A DNA stretch of 64,000 nt from Actinomadura oligospora ATCC 43269 (GTDB taxonomy: Bacteria; Actinomycetota; Actinomycetes; Streptosporangiales; Streptosporangiaceae): the NCBI RefSeq assembly GCF_000518265.1, contig NZ_KI912412.1, positions 287,180 to 351,179 on the forward strand. The letters run 5' to 3'. The notes beneath the pieces were generated by a model that made no database searches, had not been told where the DNA came from, and worked only from the letters and a program-made list of their open reading frames with translations. Numbering within the stretch: position 1 is the first letter of the stretch; the number at the start of each line of letters is the position of its first letter. A program made the translations under genes and the position numbers. This document shows positions 17,461 to 26,342 of this stretch, in pieces.

Positions 17461-17743
17461 GTGGCAGGTTCCCCTCTGTCGCGGCCCCGGCGGCCGCCTC
17501 GCGGCGGCCCTTCGGCCGCGTCCCCGCCCCCGGCCGCGCCTTCGGGACGGTCCTCGGGACGGGGTCGCCGCCATGCTAGCGATGAACCACGACACATCCG
17601 GTAAAACCGGGCGTTCAGCATTCCTGCAGCAAGAAAGCCCATGTCAGGGGCTGGCGCGCCCGCCCACCCATGGGCAAGGATGTCGGCAAAACTGCATAAA
17701 CTCGTCAGTAATAACTGCCTGGTGACTCAGCGCGAGGAGTGCC
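17461..17743. other. Intergenic region upstream of acyl-CoA ligase
   Basis: About 280 bp between divergent genes. It holds a small palindrome CCGGT-AAA-ACCGG (17598-17610) and CAGT-AATA-ACTG near 17705-17716 just before the ligase ribosome site. Either could be an operator; no gene is seen. Confidence 0.35.
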
Positions 17744-19288
17744 ATGTACAACCTGTCCGTCCTGCTGGAGGACGCCGCCCGCGAGACCCCGGACCGCGAC
17801 GCCCTGGTCTTCGGTGATCTGCGGCTGTCCTACACGTTCCTGAACACGGTCGCGAACCAGGTCGCCAACCTGCTGCGCGAACGCGGGATCGGACCGGGCG
17901 ACAAGATCGCGCTCTCCTCGCCGAACCTGCCGTACTTCCCGATGGTGTACTTCGGGGCGCTCAAGGCCGGAGCGGTCGTCGTCCCGCTGAACGTGCTGCT
18001 CAAGCCGCGCGAGATCGCCTACCACCTCGCCGACTCCGACGCCAAGGCGTTCTTCTGCTTCGAGGGCACCCCGCAGCTGCCGCTCGGCGAGACCGGGCAC
18101 GCCGGGTTCGAGCGGGCCGAGAACTGCGAGCACTTCTTCCTGCTGCCCGCGAACCCGGCCGCGACCGAGTCCCCGATCGACGGCGCCGAGCTGTTCTGGG
18201 CGGCGCTCGCGGGCAGGTCCGGCGAGTTCGAGCCGGCCCCGACCGAGCCGACCGACACCGCCGTGATCATCTACACCAGCGGGACGACCGGCCAGCCCAA
18301 GGGCGCCGAGCTGTCGCACAGCAACCTGCTGACCAACGCGATGATCGACGACACGCTGTTCGCCCGGTCCCCGCACGACGTCACGCTCGTCACGCTGCCG
18401 CTGTTCCACATCTTCGGGCAGAGCTGCGTGATGAACGTCAGCCTCTACCGCCGCGCGACCATGGTCATGCAGGCCCGGTTCGACGCCGACGAGGCGATCA
18501 GGCTGATGGTCAAGGAGAAGGTGAACTTCTTCGCGGGCGTCCCGACGATGTACTGGGGGCTGCTCACGCACGAGACGTCCGCCGAGGACATCGCGACGAT
18601 CAAGGAGAACCTGAACGTCTCGGTCTCCGGCGGCGCGGCCCTGCCGATGGAGGTGCTGAAGGGCTTCGGGGAGAAGTTCGGCATCCAGATCCTCGAGGGC
18701 TACGGGCTGTCGGAGACCTCGCCGGTCGCGTCGTTCAACCGTCCGGACCGTCCGACCAAGCCCGGCTCGATCGGCCTGCCCATCTGGGGCGTCGAGATGA
18801 AGCTGATCACCGACGACTGGAAGGACGTCGAGGGCGAGGGCCCCGGCGAGCTGGCCGTCCGTGGGCACAACGTCATGAAGGGCTACTACGGGCGGCCCGA
18901 GGCGACCGAGACCGCGATCAGGGACGGCTGGTTCCGCACCGGCGACATCGCCCGCCGCGACGACGAGGGCTACTACTACATCGTCGACCGCTCCAAGGAC
19001 ATGATCATCCGTGGCGGGTACAACGTGTACCCGCGGGAGCTCGAAGAGGTCCTGATGAGCCACCCGGACGTCTCCCTGGTGGCCGTCGTCGGCATCCCGC
19101 ACGACTCGCACGGCGAGGAGATCAAGGCGTACGTGATCCGCACGCCCGGCTCGTCCCTCACCGAGGACGAGCTGATCGCGTGGGGCAAGGAGCAGTTCGC
19201 GAACTACAAGTACCCGCGCGTCGTCGAGTTCCGCGAGGAGCTCCCGATGACCGCGACCGGCAAGATCCTCAAGCGCGAACTCCGCTAG
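17744..19288 (+). CDS. Long-chain fatty acid-CoA ligase (AMP-binding)
   Basis: ANL-superfamily adenylating enzyme, 514 aa, that activates a carboxylic acid to its acyl-CoA via an acyl-adenylate. Motifs are the P-loop YTSGTTGQPKGAE near residue 177, GYGLSETSPVASFN, DGWFRTGDIARRD, DRSKDMIIRGGYNVYP and the C-terminal catalytic Lys in TATGKILKREL. GCGAGGAG lies a few bases before ATG. The single-gene context does not define chain length; resemblance to FadD-type ligases is general. Confidence 0.9.
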   Translation: MYNLSVLLEDAARETPDRDALVFGDLRLSYTFLNTVANQVANLLRERGIGPGDKIALSSPNLPYFPMVYFGALKAGAVVVPLNVLLKPREIAYHLADSDAKAFFCFEGTPQLPLGETGHAGFERAENCEHFFLLPANPAATESPIDGAELFWAALAGRSGEFEPAPTEPTDTAVIIYTSGTTGQPKGAELSHSNLLTNAMIDDTLFARSPHDVTLVTLPLFHIFGQSCVMNVSLYRRATMVMQARFDADEAIRLMVKEKVNFFAGVPTMYWGLLTHETSAEDIATIKENLNVSVSGGAALPMEVLKGFGEKFGIQILEGYGLSETSPVASFNRPDRPTKPGSIGLPIWGVEMKLITDDWKDVEGEGPGELAVRGHNVMKGYYGRPEATETAIRDGWFRTGDIARRDDEGYYYIVDRSKDMIIRGGYNVYPRELEEVLMSHPDVSLVAVVGIPHDSHGEEIKAYVIRTPGSSLTEDELIAWGKEQFANYKYPRVVEFREELPMTATGKILKRELR

Positions 19289-19386
19289 CGGACCCCGCGG
19301 TCCGTCCGGGAAAGCGGCCGGACGGTCCGGCGAACCTCTCGTGACGGCGGCGCACCGAGCGCCGCCGTCACCACGGGAGGAATCGC

Positions 19387-21102
19387 ATGGCGTTCAAGAC
19401 GACACGGACCTTCAGGGCGAAACCGGCGTTCAAGGCGACCGTGGCGCTCTCCACGGCGACCCTGCTCGCGGGGACCGCCCTCCCCGCGAGCGCGGCCCTG
19501 GCGGCCCCCGCGCCGTCCCGGGCCCCCGCGGCCCCGTCCCACCCGGCCCCAAGGCCGCCCTACCTGCACGGGAACTTCAAGGACGGCCTGGTCAGGAGCG
19601 GCCCGGACCGCGAGGCGAAGGCGCGGCGTCCGCACGCGACCCCGGCCGCCGGCGAGCACGTCCTCAAGGCGGACGTCCTGGACCGCGACGGCAAGGCCCC
19701 GTCCACCCAGCGCGCCAGCCAGCTCTACGTCTGGCCGCTGAACGGTGACGACCCGATCGGCATCGACGTGGCGGACGGTCACGGAGAGGCGCCCGTCCCG
19801 GACGGCGGCTACGTCCTCGCCATCAAGATCCGCGACACCGCGCCGGACGGCCGGACCAGCGTCGTCCAGCTGTACGACCCGAAGGTCGAGGTCAAGGCCG
19901 ACACCACCGTGACGCTGGACGGACGCGCGGCCCGTCCCCTCCGCGTGACGGCCGACCGGCCGGACGCCAAGACCGCCGACTCCGCCTCGGTCATCTCCCA
20001 GCGGCTCGGCACCAAGTACCGGGCGGTCACGACGCTGCGGGCCGACGACGTCTACGTGACGCCCGCCGCGCCCGGCGACGACCTGCAGCTCGACGTCGCC
20101 GCGCGGCTGACGAAGGACGGGGCGCAGAAGGGCAGCCCGTACGCCTACAACATCAGCTCGTCGGTCAAGGGCATCCCGGCCGACCCGAGCGTCCGCGTCC
20201 GCACCGCCGACCTCGCCGAGGTCCGCACCGGGTACGCGAGTCCCGGCGGTCCGAACTGCTCCAGCGGCTACGCCTCCCCCTCCTGGACGACCGACATCGA
20301 GTACGCGCTCCACAACGATGTGGGCTCCCTGCCCGCCGAGCGCATCGAGTACTTCACCCCCGGCGTCGACTGGTACCTGAGCCAGGCGGTCACCGACGAG
20401 TCCTGTTCCTACAACGACTACGACCTCCTCCTACGCCACGAGTGGTTCCCCGGCCCCGGTCGCCACGCGCGCACCTGGGGACAGGCGCCGTTCGGGCCGG
20501 GCCAGGGCGGGCTCACTCCCGACAGCGACGGCGCGAACCTCGTCGAAGTGCCCATGGTCAGCAGCGCCGACGCCGACACCGTCGCGGGTGGCCTCTCGTT
20601 CACCCAAGGGACGACCTACCTGATCGACGCCTCGGGCACGGTCGTCGCGAGCAGCAGCGTCCCCGGCTACCTCAACGGCTCGCCACCGGCCGCGCCCGGC
20701 TCGTACACGCTCACGGTCGACGCGAAGCGCTCGGCCCCCTGGACGGACCTCTCGCCCCAACAGCACATCGCCTGGAACGTGAAGGTCACCGACCCGAAGG
20801 CCACGCTCCCGCTCGGCGTCGTCCGCTACAAGGCCCACGGCCTGGACGCCTCGAACCGCGCCGCCGTGAGCTCGTTCCAGACGCTCTCCCTCACCCCGGA
20901 CGGCCTGACCACGAACACGGCCCCGAAGCTCTGGACGTCCACCGACAACGGCACGACCTGGCAGTCCGTCCCGGTCTTCAAGGACGGCACCGGCTGGAAG
21001 GCCGCCTTCCGCAACCCGGCGCGGGCGGGCTTCGTCTCGCTCCGCACCCAGGTCGGCGGCGTCGTCGACCAGACCGTGATCCGCGCCTACGGCGTCCGCT
21101 GA
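19387..21102 (+). CDS. Large secreted protein of unknown function
   Basis: A 571-aa exported protein. The signal peptide (residues 1-40) has a basic start, a hydrophobic core (VALSTATLLAGTALPASA) and likely cleavage near ALAAP. A Pro/Ala linker follows. The mature protein is rich in beta-strand-like, Asp/Thr-rich sequence resembling several extracellular sandwich domains, with single cysteines at GPNCSSGY and DESCSYNDYD that may form a disulfide. No catalytic motif is recognised. A good ribosome site (GGGAGGAA) precedes ATG, and a long terminator follows the gene. Confidence 0.78.
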   Translation: MAFKTTRTFRAKPAFKATVALSTATLLAGTALPASAALAAPAPSRAPAAPSHPAPRPPYLHGNFKDGLVRSGPDREAKARRPHATPAAGEHVLKADVLDRDGKAPSTQRASQLYVWPLNGDDPIGIDVADGHGEAPVPDGGYVLAIKIRDTAPDGRTSVVQLYDPKVEVKADTTVTLDGRAARPLRVTADRPDAKTADSASVISQRLGTKYRAVTTLRADDVYVTPAAPGDDLQLDVAARLTKDGAQKGSPYAYNISSSVKGIPADPSVRVRTADLAEVRTGYASPGGPNCSSGYASPSWTTDIEYALHNDVGSLPAERIEYFTPGVDWYLSQAVTDESCSYNDYDLLLRHEWFPGPGRHARTWGQAPFGPGQGGLTPDSDGANLVEVPMVSSADADTVAGGLSFTQGTTYLIDASGTVVASSSVPGYLNGSPPAAPGSYTLTVDAKRSAPWTDLSPQQHIAWNVKVTDPKATLPLGVVRYKAHGLDASNRAAVSSFQTLSLTPDGLTTNTAPKLWTSTDNGTTWQSVPVFKDGTGWKAAFRNPARAGFVSLRTQVGGVVDQTVIRAYGVR

Positions 21103-21111
21103 CCGAACGCG

Positions 21112-21150
21112 AACGGCGTCCTGGCCTCACTCGGAGGCCAGGACGCCGTT
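21112..21150. terminator. Terminator after secreted-protein gene
   Basis: A perfect 16-bp stem (21112-21127 with 21135-21150) and a 7-nt loop, in a convergent gap, so usable by both the secreted-protein and SnoaL-like genes. Confidence 0.88.
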
Positions 21151-21187
21151 CCCTGTCTCAGCCGGAGGCCCCGGCCGATGCGTCGTT

Positions 21188-21520
21188 TCAGACGAAGAAC
21201 CCGATGACGCTCCGGATGCGTCCGTCCTCGAACTCGACCGCGTCGTAGCCGGTGGCGACCTCGCCGAGCTTCCAGGTGAACAACGCCTTGCCGTGGTGCT
21301 CGCCGATGACCTCACCGAGCCTGAACCTCAGGTCGCCGAACTTTCCGTGGGCGACGCCGATCGCGTCCGACAGCGCCTCGTGCCCGCGCAGGCCCGCATA
21401 GTCGGGGTCGGAGTAGACCGAGTCCTCGGTCAGGACGGACTTGATCAGTTCCATGCGGGCGGCGGCGTCCCGCTCGTTCCAGACCTCGATGTAGTCGCGG
21501 ATCAGCTGGTCGTTGTTCAT
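21188..21520 (-). CDS. SnoaL/NTF2-like domain protein
   Basis: A 110-aa single-domain NTF2-fold protein: MNNDQLIRDYIEVWNERDAAARM, then DSVYSDPDYAGLRGHEALSDAI, ending FEDGRIRSVIGFFV. Such proteins act as small hydrolases/cyclases or as binding domains. Its ATG overlaps the stop of the MFS gene by 4 nt (ATGA), so the two are translationally coupled and probably co-regulated by the divergent TetR. Confidence 0.88.
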   Translation of the reverse strand: MNNDQLIRDYIEVWNERDAAARMELIKSVLTEDSVYSDPDYAGLRGHEALSDAIGVAHGKFGDLRFRLGEVIGEHHGKALFTWKLGEVATGYDAVEFEDGRIRSVIGFFV

Positions 21521-22911
21521 CGGACGGCTCCTTCGAGCGAGGGTGACTGTTCTGAGCTGGAAACAGATCGGGGGGACTTGAGCGCGAGGGCGATCAGCCC
21601 CCCGACGACGGTGACGGCCGCGGCCGTCCATCCCGCGGCGTGCAAGCCGGGGAGACTCTGGGACGAGGAGGTGGCGATCGCGACGAAGACCGCGAGGCCC
21701 ATCGCGCCGCCGACCTCCTTGGCGGTGCTGGCCAGGCCGGACGCGACGCCCTGCTCGTCCGGTGCGACGCCCGCCCCCGCGGAGGCGAACAGGGTGACGA
21801 AGCCGAGGCCGCCGAACAGCCCCCACACGACGCTGCCGGGGAGCAGCGTCCAGAAGCCGCCGCCGGACGTGGCGCCCGCGACCGTCATCGCGATGCCCAC
21901 ACCGGCGCCGACCATCGAGACGGCGAGCGTGGTGCGGACGCCCCAGCGGCCGATCGCCCTCGGCGCGGCCTTCAGGGCTCCGTACATGCTGACCAGCGTC
22001 AGCGGCAGGAACGTCAGCCCCGCCTCCAGCGAGCTGTAGCCGCGGACGGGCTGCAGGTAGGAGACCAGGATGTAGTAGCCGCCGCCGAGCGTGCTCTGGA
22101 AGAGGGCGATCACGATCATGGTGGTCGCCAGGCCGCGGCTCCGCGCCAGCCGCAGCGGGATCAGCGGATCCCGGGTGCGCGACTCCACGACCAGCAGCAC
22201 CGCGAGCAGCACGACGCCCGCCGCCAGCGCGCCGAGGGCGCGCACCGAGACCCATCCGGCGTCCGAGCCGCTGGCCAGCCCGAACACCAGCAGCGCCGAG
22301 CCCGCGGTCGCGAGCACCGCGCCCGGCACGTCGAACGAACCGGACGTGCGGGCCGGGTCGGCGGGCAGCAGCCGCGGCGCGGCCAGGGCGCAGCCGAGCG
22401 CCAGCGGGACGTTCACGTAGAACACCCACTCCCAGCCCAGGTAGTTCGTCAGCACCCCGCCGAGCAGCGATCCGGCGGCGAGGCCCGCGCAGCCCGCCAT
22501 GCCCCACGCGCCGAGCGCCCGGTTCCGCTCGGGACCCTCGGCGAAGCCCCGATAGATGAGCGTGAGCGTCGCGGGGGTCAGCAGCGCCCCGCCCACTCCC
22601 TGGACGGCGCGGGCCGCGATGAGCGTCCCCGCCTCGGCTGCCAGCCCGCCCGCGAGCGACGCCACGCCGTACAGCGCCAGGCCGGTCATGAACATGCGGC
22701 GCGGTCCGAGCCGGTCCACGGCCCGTCCGCCGAACAGCAGCAACCCGCCGAGCCCGACCGCGTAGGCACTGACCACCCACTGCACGGACGACGGGCCGAA
22801 TCCCAGCGCCTTCCCGATGTCGGGCAGCGCGACGTACACGATGTTGTAGTCCAAAGCCACGATGAGCTGCGTCAACGCCAGCAGCCCCAGGCGCAGCCGA
22901 TGCTGTTCCAT
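21517..22911 (-). CDS. MFS drug exporter (DHA2 type, 14 TM)
   Basis: Inner-membrane proton-driven exporter of 464 aa. The N-terminal segment shows the DHA2 pattern ALTQLIVALDYNIVYVALPDIGKALG, motif A-like GGRAVDRLGPRRMF, and motif C-like GWGMAGCAGLAAGSLLGGVLTNYLGWEWVFYV region (read in pieces). About 14 hydrophobic helices are visible. It is the first gene of an operon with the SnoaL protein and is divergent from a TetR regulator, the classical efflux-pump arrangement. Substrate unknown. Confidence 0.92.
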   Translation of the reverse strand: MEQHRLRLGLLALTQLIVALDYNIVYVALPDIGKALGFGPSSVQWVVSAYAVGLGGLLLFGGRAVDRLGPRRMFMTGLALYGVASLAGGLAAEAGTLIAARAVQGVGGALLTPATLTLIYRGFAEGPERNRALGAWGMAGCAGLAAGSLLGGVLTNYLGWEWVFYVNVPLALGCALAAPRLLPADPARTSGSFDVPGAVLATAGSALLVFGLASGSDAGWVSVRALGALAAGVVLLAVLLVVESRTRDPLIPLRLARSRGLATTMIVIALFQSTLGGGYYILVSYLQPVRGYSSLEAGLTFLPLTLVSMYGALKAAPRAIGRWGVRTTLAVSMVGAGVGIAMTVAGATSGGGFWTLLPGSVVWGLFGGLGFVTLFASAGAGVAPDEQGVASGLASTAKEVGGAMGLAVFVAIATSSSQSLPGLHAAGWTAAAVTVVGGLIALALKSPRSVSSSEQSPSLEGAVR

Positions 22912-22937
22912 CTCCCACCCTATATGCCGTTGATTTA

Positions 22938-22986
22938 CTACACGCCGTTCAAAGTTCTACACGGCGTACAGTAGCCCAACACTGTA
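22938..22986. promoter_or_regulatory. Candidate operator for the MFS/TetR pair
   Basis: The 77-bp divergent gap contains the inverted repeat TACAGT-N8-ACTGTA (22967-22986) and the inverted pair ACGCCGT (22942-22948) / ACGGCGT (22961-22967). CTACACGCCG and CTACACGGCG also form a 19-bp spaced direct repeat. Likely binding sites for the adjacent TetR. Confidence 0.5.
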
Positions 22987-22988
22987 GA

Positions 22989-23729
22989 GTGTCAAGCGTG
23001 ACCGAGCAGACGACGACTCCGACGACCCGGACGCCGAACCGCCGCGCCCGGCTCCGCGCCCAGACCAGCGACGAGATCAAGGAGATCGCGCTCCGGCTCA
23101 TGGCCGAGGGCGGTCCGGACGCCATCTCGCTGCGCGCCATCGCCCGCGAGATGGGCATGACGGCGGGCGCGATCTACAGCTACTTCCGCACCCGGGACGA
23201 CCTGGTCACGACGCTGATCGGCGACGTCTACACCGCCCTGGTGGAGGCCGCCTCGGCCGCCCGCGACGCCGTCCCCGAGTCCGATCCGGGCGGCCGGATC
23301 ATGGCCTGGGCGCAGGCCATGCGCGAGTGGGCGATCGCCGAGCCCGCGGGCTTCCGCCTGATCTACGGCGACCCCGTCCCCGGCTACCAGGAGCCCGTCG
23401 ACGGTCCCGGCCAGGCCGCCGAGCTGCGCGCCTGCACGGCCCTCACCGACCTCGTCGCCGCCGCCTGGCCGACCGCCGCCCCCCTCCAGCAGGACGGACG
23501 CTCCTACAGCTGGGACGACTTCGACCCCGGCCTCGTCGCCCACGTCCGCGAGGACTTCCCCGACCTGCCGCCGGAGGCCATCGCCCTCACGCTGCGCGTC
23601 TGGGGCCGCATGCACGGCCTCGTCGCCCTCGAGATCTACGGCCACCTCCGCCCGCTGATCCACGACCCGGCGACCGTCCACCGCGACGAAATGCGCGCCC
23701 TGGTCGCCTCCCTGGGCCTGACCGCCTGA
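22989..23729 (+). CDS. TetR/AcrR family regulator with WHG-type domain
   Basis: Repressor of 246 aa (GTG at 22989; GTG at 22998 is an equally good start). The helix-turn-helix covers about residues 30-75 (IKEIALRLMAEGGPDAISLRAIAREMGMTAGAIYSYF). The C-terminal domain contains WGRMHGLVALEIYGHL, typical of the WHG/TetR_C_13 class. It is divergent from the MFS exporter operon and probably represses it in the absence of a drug ligand. No Shine-Dalgarno is visible, so the message may be leaderless or nearly so. Confidence 0.9.
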   Translation: MSSVTEQTTTPTTRTPNRRARLRAQTSDEIKEIALRLMAEGGPDAISLRAIAREMGMTAGAIYSYFRTRDDLVTTLIGDVYTALVEAASAARDAVPESDPGGRIMAWAQAMREWAIAEPAGFRLIYGDPVPGYQEPVDGPGQAAELRACTALTDLVAAAWPTAAPLQQDGRSYSWDDFDPGLVAHVREDFPDLPPEAIALTLRVWGRMHGLVALEIYGHLRPLIHDPATVHRDEMRALVASLGLTA

Positions 23730-23769
23730 CCACGCGCCGCGCGACCGCGCCGGTGCCGCCGGAATGTTG

Positions 23770-23799
23770 TTGTCGCTCCCGCAGGGGCGCGGCTAGCGT
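23770..23799 (+). promoter_or_regulatory. Promoter for a leaderless mRNA
   Basis: A -35 TTGTCG (23770-23775), 18-bp spacer and -10 TAGCGT (23794-23799). The predicted transcription start coincides with the GTG at 23807. Confidence 0.5.
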
Positions 23800-23806
23800 G
23801 CGGCAG

Positions 23807-24463
23807 GTGGACCACTTCTCGCGTTCCTGGACGGCGTTGCTGGCGGCCGTGGCCGAGACCCCGGACGAGGACTTCGAGCGTCCGTCCGGATGCGCCGGAT
23901 GGTCGGTCCGCGACCTGGCCTGCCACCTGGTCATCGACGCTCAGGACGTCCTGATCACCCTGGTCACGCCCGCCGACGGCGCACCAACGGCCGACGCGGC
24001 CACCTACTGGGACGTCCAGGACGAGCCCCCGACCGGCGACGATCCCTTGGACGCCCTGATCCCCCGCCTAGCCGCCGCCTACGGCGAGCCGCGCTGGCTC
24101 AAGTTCCACCTGGACGACGTAGGCACCGCAGCCGGACGCGCCGCCACCCTCGCCGACCCGGCCGCCCGCGTCAGCACGCAGGACAAGGTCCTCACGGTCG
24201 CCGACTACCTCACGGCGTACGTCCTCGAATGGACGCTGCACCACCTCGACCTGATCGCCGATTTCCCCGACGCCGCCGCCCCTCCGGCCGAGTCAACGTC
24301 CGCCGCCCGCGCCCTCCTGGAACGGATCGCCGGGGCCCCGTTCCCGGCGTCCCTCTCCGACAGGGCCGCTCTCCTCATCGGCACCGGCCGCCGCGTCCCC
24401 ACCACCGAAGAAGAAGCCGCACTCGCCGACTTCCCGCCGAAGCTCCCCCTCATCCTCGGCTGA
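23807..24463 (+). CDS. DinB/maleylpyruvate isomerase-type thiol-dependent domain protein
   Basis: A 218-aa member of the actinobacterial DinB-like family with the maleylpyruvate isomerase/mycothiol-dependent N-terminal domain. The signature is the opening helix (VDHFSRSWTALLAAVAE), then RPSGCAGWSVRDLACHLVIDAQ (metal-ligand His) and a second helix pair with LEWTLHHLDLIADF (further His ligands). Members use mycothiol or a metal in unknown reactions. The GTG at 23807 coincides with a predicted transcription start; an in-frame GTG three codons upstream is the alternative. It ends only 3 bp before the convergent BAAT-type gene. Confidence 0.8.
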   Translation: MDHFSRSWTALLAAVAETPDEDFERPSGCAGWSVRDLACHLVIDAQDVLITLVTPADGAPTADAATYWDVQDEPPTGDDPLDALIPRLAAAYGEPRWLKFHLDDVGTAAGRAATLADPAARVSTQDKVLTVADYLTAYVLEWTLHHLDLIADFPDAAAPPAESTSAARALLERIAGAPFPASLSDRAALLIGTGRRVPTTEEEAALADFPPKLPLILG

Positions 24464-24466
24464 CGC

Positions 24467-25732
24467 TCAACGACCGAGCCCTGAGAGAAAGCCGAGCACC
24501 TGATCCCAGCCCTGCCGCTTGGCAACGGCGTTCGCAGGACGGCTACCGCCCAGGTCGCTCAAGAGGCCAGTGACCGGATGCCGGAGCTTCGTGCCCCCAG
24601 CGAGGTAGGGAAATGTGCCGACCCCGTGCCCGGCCCCCGGATACACCAGCGTCCGGTGAGGAAACCGATCGTGGGCGTCGTCGAGTTCGCTCATGATCTG
24701 TTGAGCCGACGCCTCCGAGGCCCACAGCTTGTCCTGGGTTCCGGCGACGGCCAGGACGGGCCCGTTGATGTGATCAACCGCAAGAGGCGCCAGCGGGATC
24801 TGCTCTCCCCCACGGGTCCATGCGACGCCGCTGGGGTAGCCCCCGTGGATGGTGGATGCGGGCGCGTAGTCGATGACGCCGTGAACGATGCCGGGGTAGA
24901 GCTGAGCGACCAGGAGCGCCGCCTCACTGCCTCGGGAGTATCCCTGGACGATCAGGTGGGCCGGATCGACGCCCGGCTGAGCGGCCAGCAGACGAGCGGC
25001 GCGCGCGAAGTACTCGATGGGGATGTTCTGGAGGGTCTGGGGCAGCCCGGGTTCGGCGAAGTAGGCGACGCTGAGAGTCGGAAAGCCGTGCGAGGCGAGG
25101 AGTGCGGCCTCTGGCAGCCCGGTGTTTCCGCCCTCGGACCCGCCGATCAGCAGGACGGCCGGATGGCGCGGCGTCCCACGCGGCGGCAGGAACAGGCGTC
25201 CGGAAACCTTGTCGGCAGCGAGCGTGAACGTCTTCTGGGTGACACCGGACGCCAGCCACTGGCGCGTCAGCGTCCGCTGAGCCAGCCGTTTCCCGTGCGC
25301 GGTCACACCGATCGTCACCTGGAAGGACGGCTCCGGCGCATAGAAGCCCTGCTGGTCGGGATCGCCGCTGGGCGGGTTCATCGACCAGAACAACCCCATA
25401 CCGTCCACGCCGGTGTAGGTCCCAGATGTCGGACGATCGCGCCCCAGGTCAACGGCCCCGTGAGCGTCCGCGCGGAACGTCACCTCCCCGCGCCAGGACT
25501 TCCTTTGATAGTCGGACGCGGTAGCGGTCACGCTGACCCGATCCCCCGCCCGCAACCCACTGACGGAGATGTGGACGGCCCGATCAGCAAGACCCGTCTG
25601 GGCGTCCACATTCAGGACGGCATGAGTGCTGTGCGCCTGACTGCACCCAGCGAGGGAACTCACAGCGAGGAGAACCACTCCCGCAGCCGAACCTAACCCC
25701 CGCGCAAAACCACCAGAAGAGCGCACCACCAC
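24467..25732 (-). CDS. Lipoprotein with acyl-CoA thioesterase/BAAT hydrolase fold
   Basis: Predicted lipid-anchored alpha/beta hydrolase, 421 aa. The N-terminal signal has a lipobox (VSSLAGC at about residue 30). Residues 40-165 resemble the N-terminal beta-sandwich of bile-acid-CoA:amino acid N-acyltransferase/acyl-CoA thioesterases, and residues 175-420 the BAAT C-terminal hydrolase. The nucleophile elbow is GYSRGSEA, Asp is likely in VAGTQDKLW, and His in PGAGHGVG. A lipoprotein location is unusual for a CoA thioesterase, so an extracellular ester or peptide substrate is possible. Its start is a run of GTG codons without a clear ribosome site, hence the exact N-terminus is uncertain. Confidence 0.82.
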   Translation of the reverse strand: MVVRSSGGFARGLGSAAGVVLLAVSSLAGCSQAHSTHAVLNVDAQTGLADRAVHISVSGLRAGDRVSVTATASDYQRKSWRGEVTFRADAHGAVDLGRDRPTSGTYTGVDGMGLFWSMNPPSGDPDQQGFYAPEPSFQVTIGVTAHGKRLAQRTLTRQWLASGVTQKTFTLAADKVSGRLFLPPRGTPRHPAVLLIGGSEGGNTGLPEAALLASHGFPTLSVAYFAEPGLPQTLQNIPIEYFARAARLLAAQPGVDPAHLIVQGYSRGSEAALLVAQLYPGIVHGVIDYAPASTIHGGYPSGVAWTRGGEQIPLAPLAVDHINGPVLAVAGTQDKLWASEASAQQIMSELDDAHDRFPHRTLVYPGAGHGVGTFPYLAGGTKLRHPVTGLLSDLGGSRPANAVAKRQGWDQVLGFLSGLGR

Positions 25733-25740
25733 AACACCAA

Positions 25741-25764
25741 AGTGCGCCCACCAAGGGGCGCACT
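25741..25764 (-). terminator. Terminator of the DUF397 operon
   Basis: Nine-bp stem AGTGCGCCC/GGGCGCACT with a 6-nt loop, followed by TTT on the minus strand, 21 bp after the last DUF397 stop codon. Confidence 0.7.
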
Positions 25765-25785
25765 CCAGCGAATGACTACATCCGG

Positions 25786-25974
25786 TCAGCCGATCCCGGC
25801 CCGGACCTTCCCGAACAACAGGGCCAGTGCCTCCCGCGACAACCTCAGATGCCCCGCACCAGGATTCTTGCTGTCCCGAACCCCAACAGCACCGACCAGG
25901 CCAGCCAACTCGACGCAGGCTCCCTGTTCAGGGCCACTGCGACTCGCCTTCCGCCACACGGCCTCTTCATTCAT
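25786..25974 (-). CDS. DUF397 protein, third copy
   Basis: A 62-aa DUF397 protein. It has the family pattern VWRKASRSGPEQGACVELAGL, then VGVRDSKNPGAGHLRLSREAL. DUF397 proteins are small actinomycete proteins that pair with XRE regulators of the WhiJ type. Its start ATG overlaps the stop of the second copy by eight bases (ATGAATGA). It is the last gene of a four-gene operon. Confidence 0.88.
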   Translation of the reverse strand: MNEEAVWRKASRSGPEQGACVELAGLVGAVGVRDSKNPGAGHLRLSREALALLFGKVRAGIG

Positions 25975-26158
25975 TGGACGCCTCGCGCACACGCCCGAAG
26001 AGTTCGGCGAGCGCAGAACAGGACAGGCTCAGGTGACCTGCATGCGGAGCCTTGCTGTCGCGGACGCCGACCACACCAGCCAGGCCAGCCAACTCGACGC
26101 ACTCGCCCTGCTCAGTACCGCTGTAGCTCGACTTGCGCCACACGGCCTCGTCATTCAT
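25967..26158 (-). CDS. DUF397 protein, second copy
   Basis: A 63-aa DUF397 protein (VWRKSSYSGTEQGECVELAGL, then VGVRDSKAPHAGHLSLS). It is closer to the third copy than to the first in the VWRK-SG motif. It overlaps the preceding and following genes by eight bases each (ATGAATGA at both junctions in effect), so translation is coupled through the operon. Confidence 0.88.
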   Translation of the reverse strand: MNDEAVWRKSSYSGTEQGECVELAGLAGVVGVRDSKAPHAGHLSLSCSALAELFGRVREASNE

Positions 26159-26342
26159 GAGAAGACCTGCCCAAGCTCCCGAGAAGCTCGGCGAACGCCG
26201 AGCGAGACAGAGTGAGGTGCCCCAATTCCGGAGCCTTGCTGTCGCGAACACCGACGACATCCACCAGGTCGGCCAGTTCGACGCACGCGCTCTCTTCGGG
26301 GCCACTGGCTTTGGCCTTGCGCCACACAAGCTGATCAGTCAC
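26151..26342 (-). CDS. DUF397 protein, first copy
   Basis: A 63-aa DUF397 protein (LVWRKAKASGPEESACVELADL, then VGVRDSKAPELGHLTLS). It starts with GTG inside the end of the XRE gene (GTGACTGA, an 8-nt overlap). Being next to the regulator it is probably its direct partner. Confidence 0.88.
   Translation of the reverse strand: MTDQLVWRKAKASGPEESACVELADLVDVVGVRDSKAPELGHLTLSRSAFAELLGSLGRSSHE

Noticed and set aside
19285..20313. 342-aa minus-strand frame inside the secreted-protein gene
   Set aside because: Antisense shadow without start signal; the plus-strand frame has a signal peptide and ribosome site.
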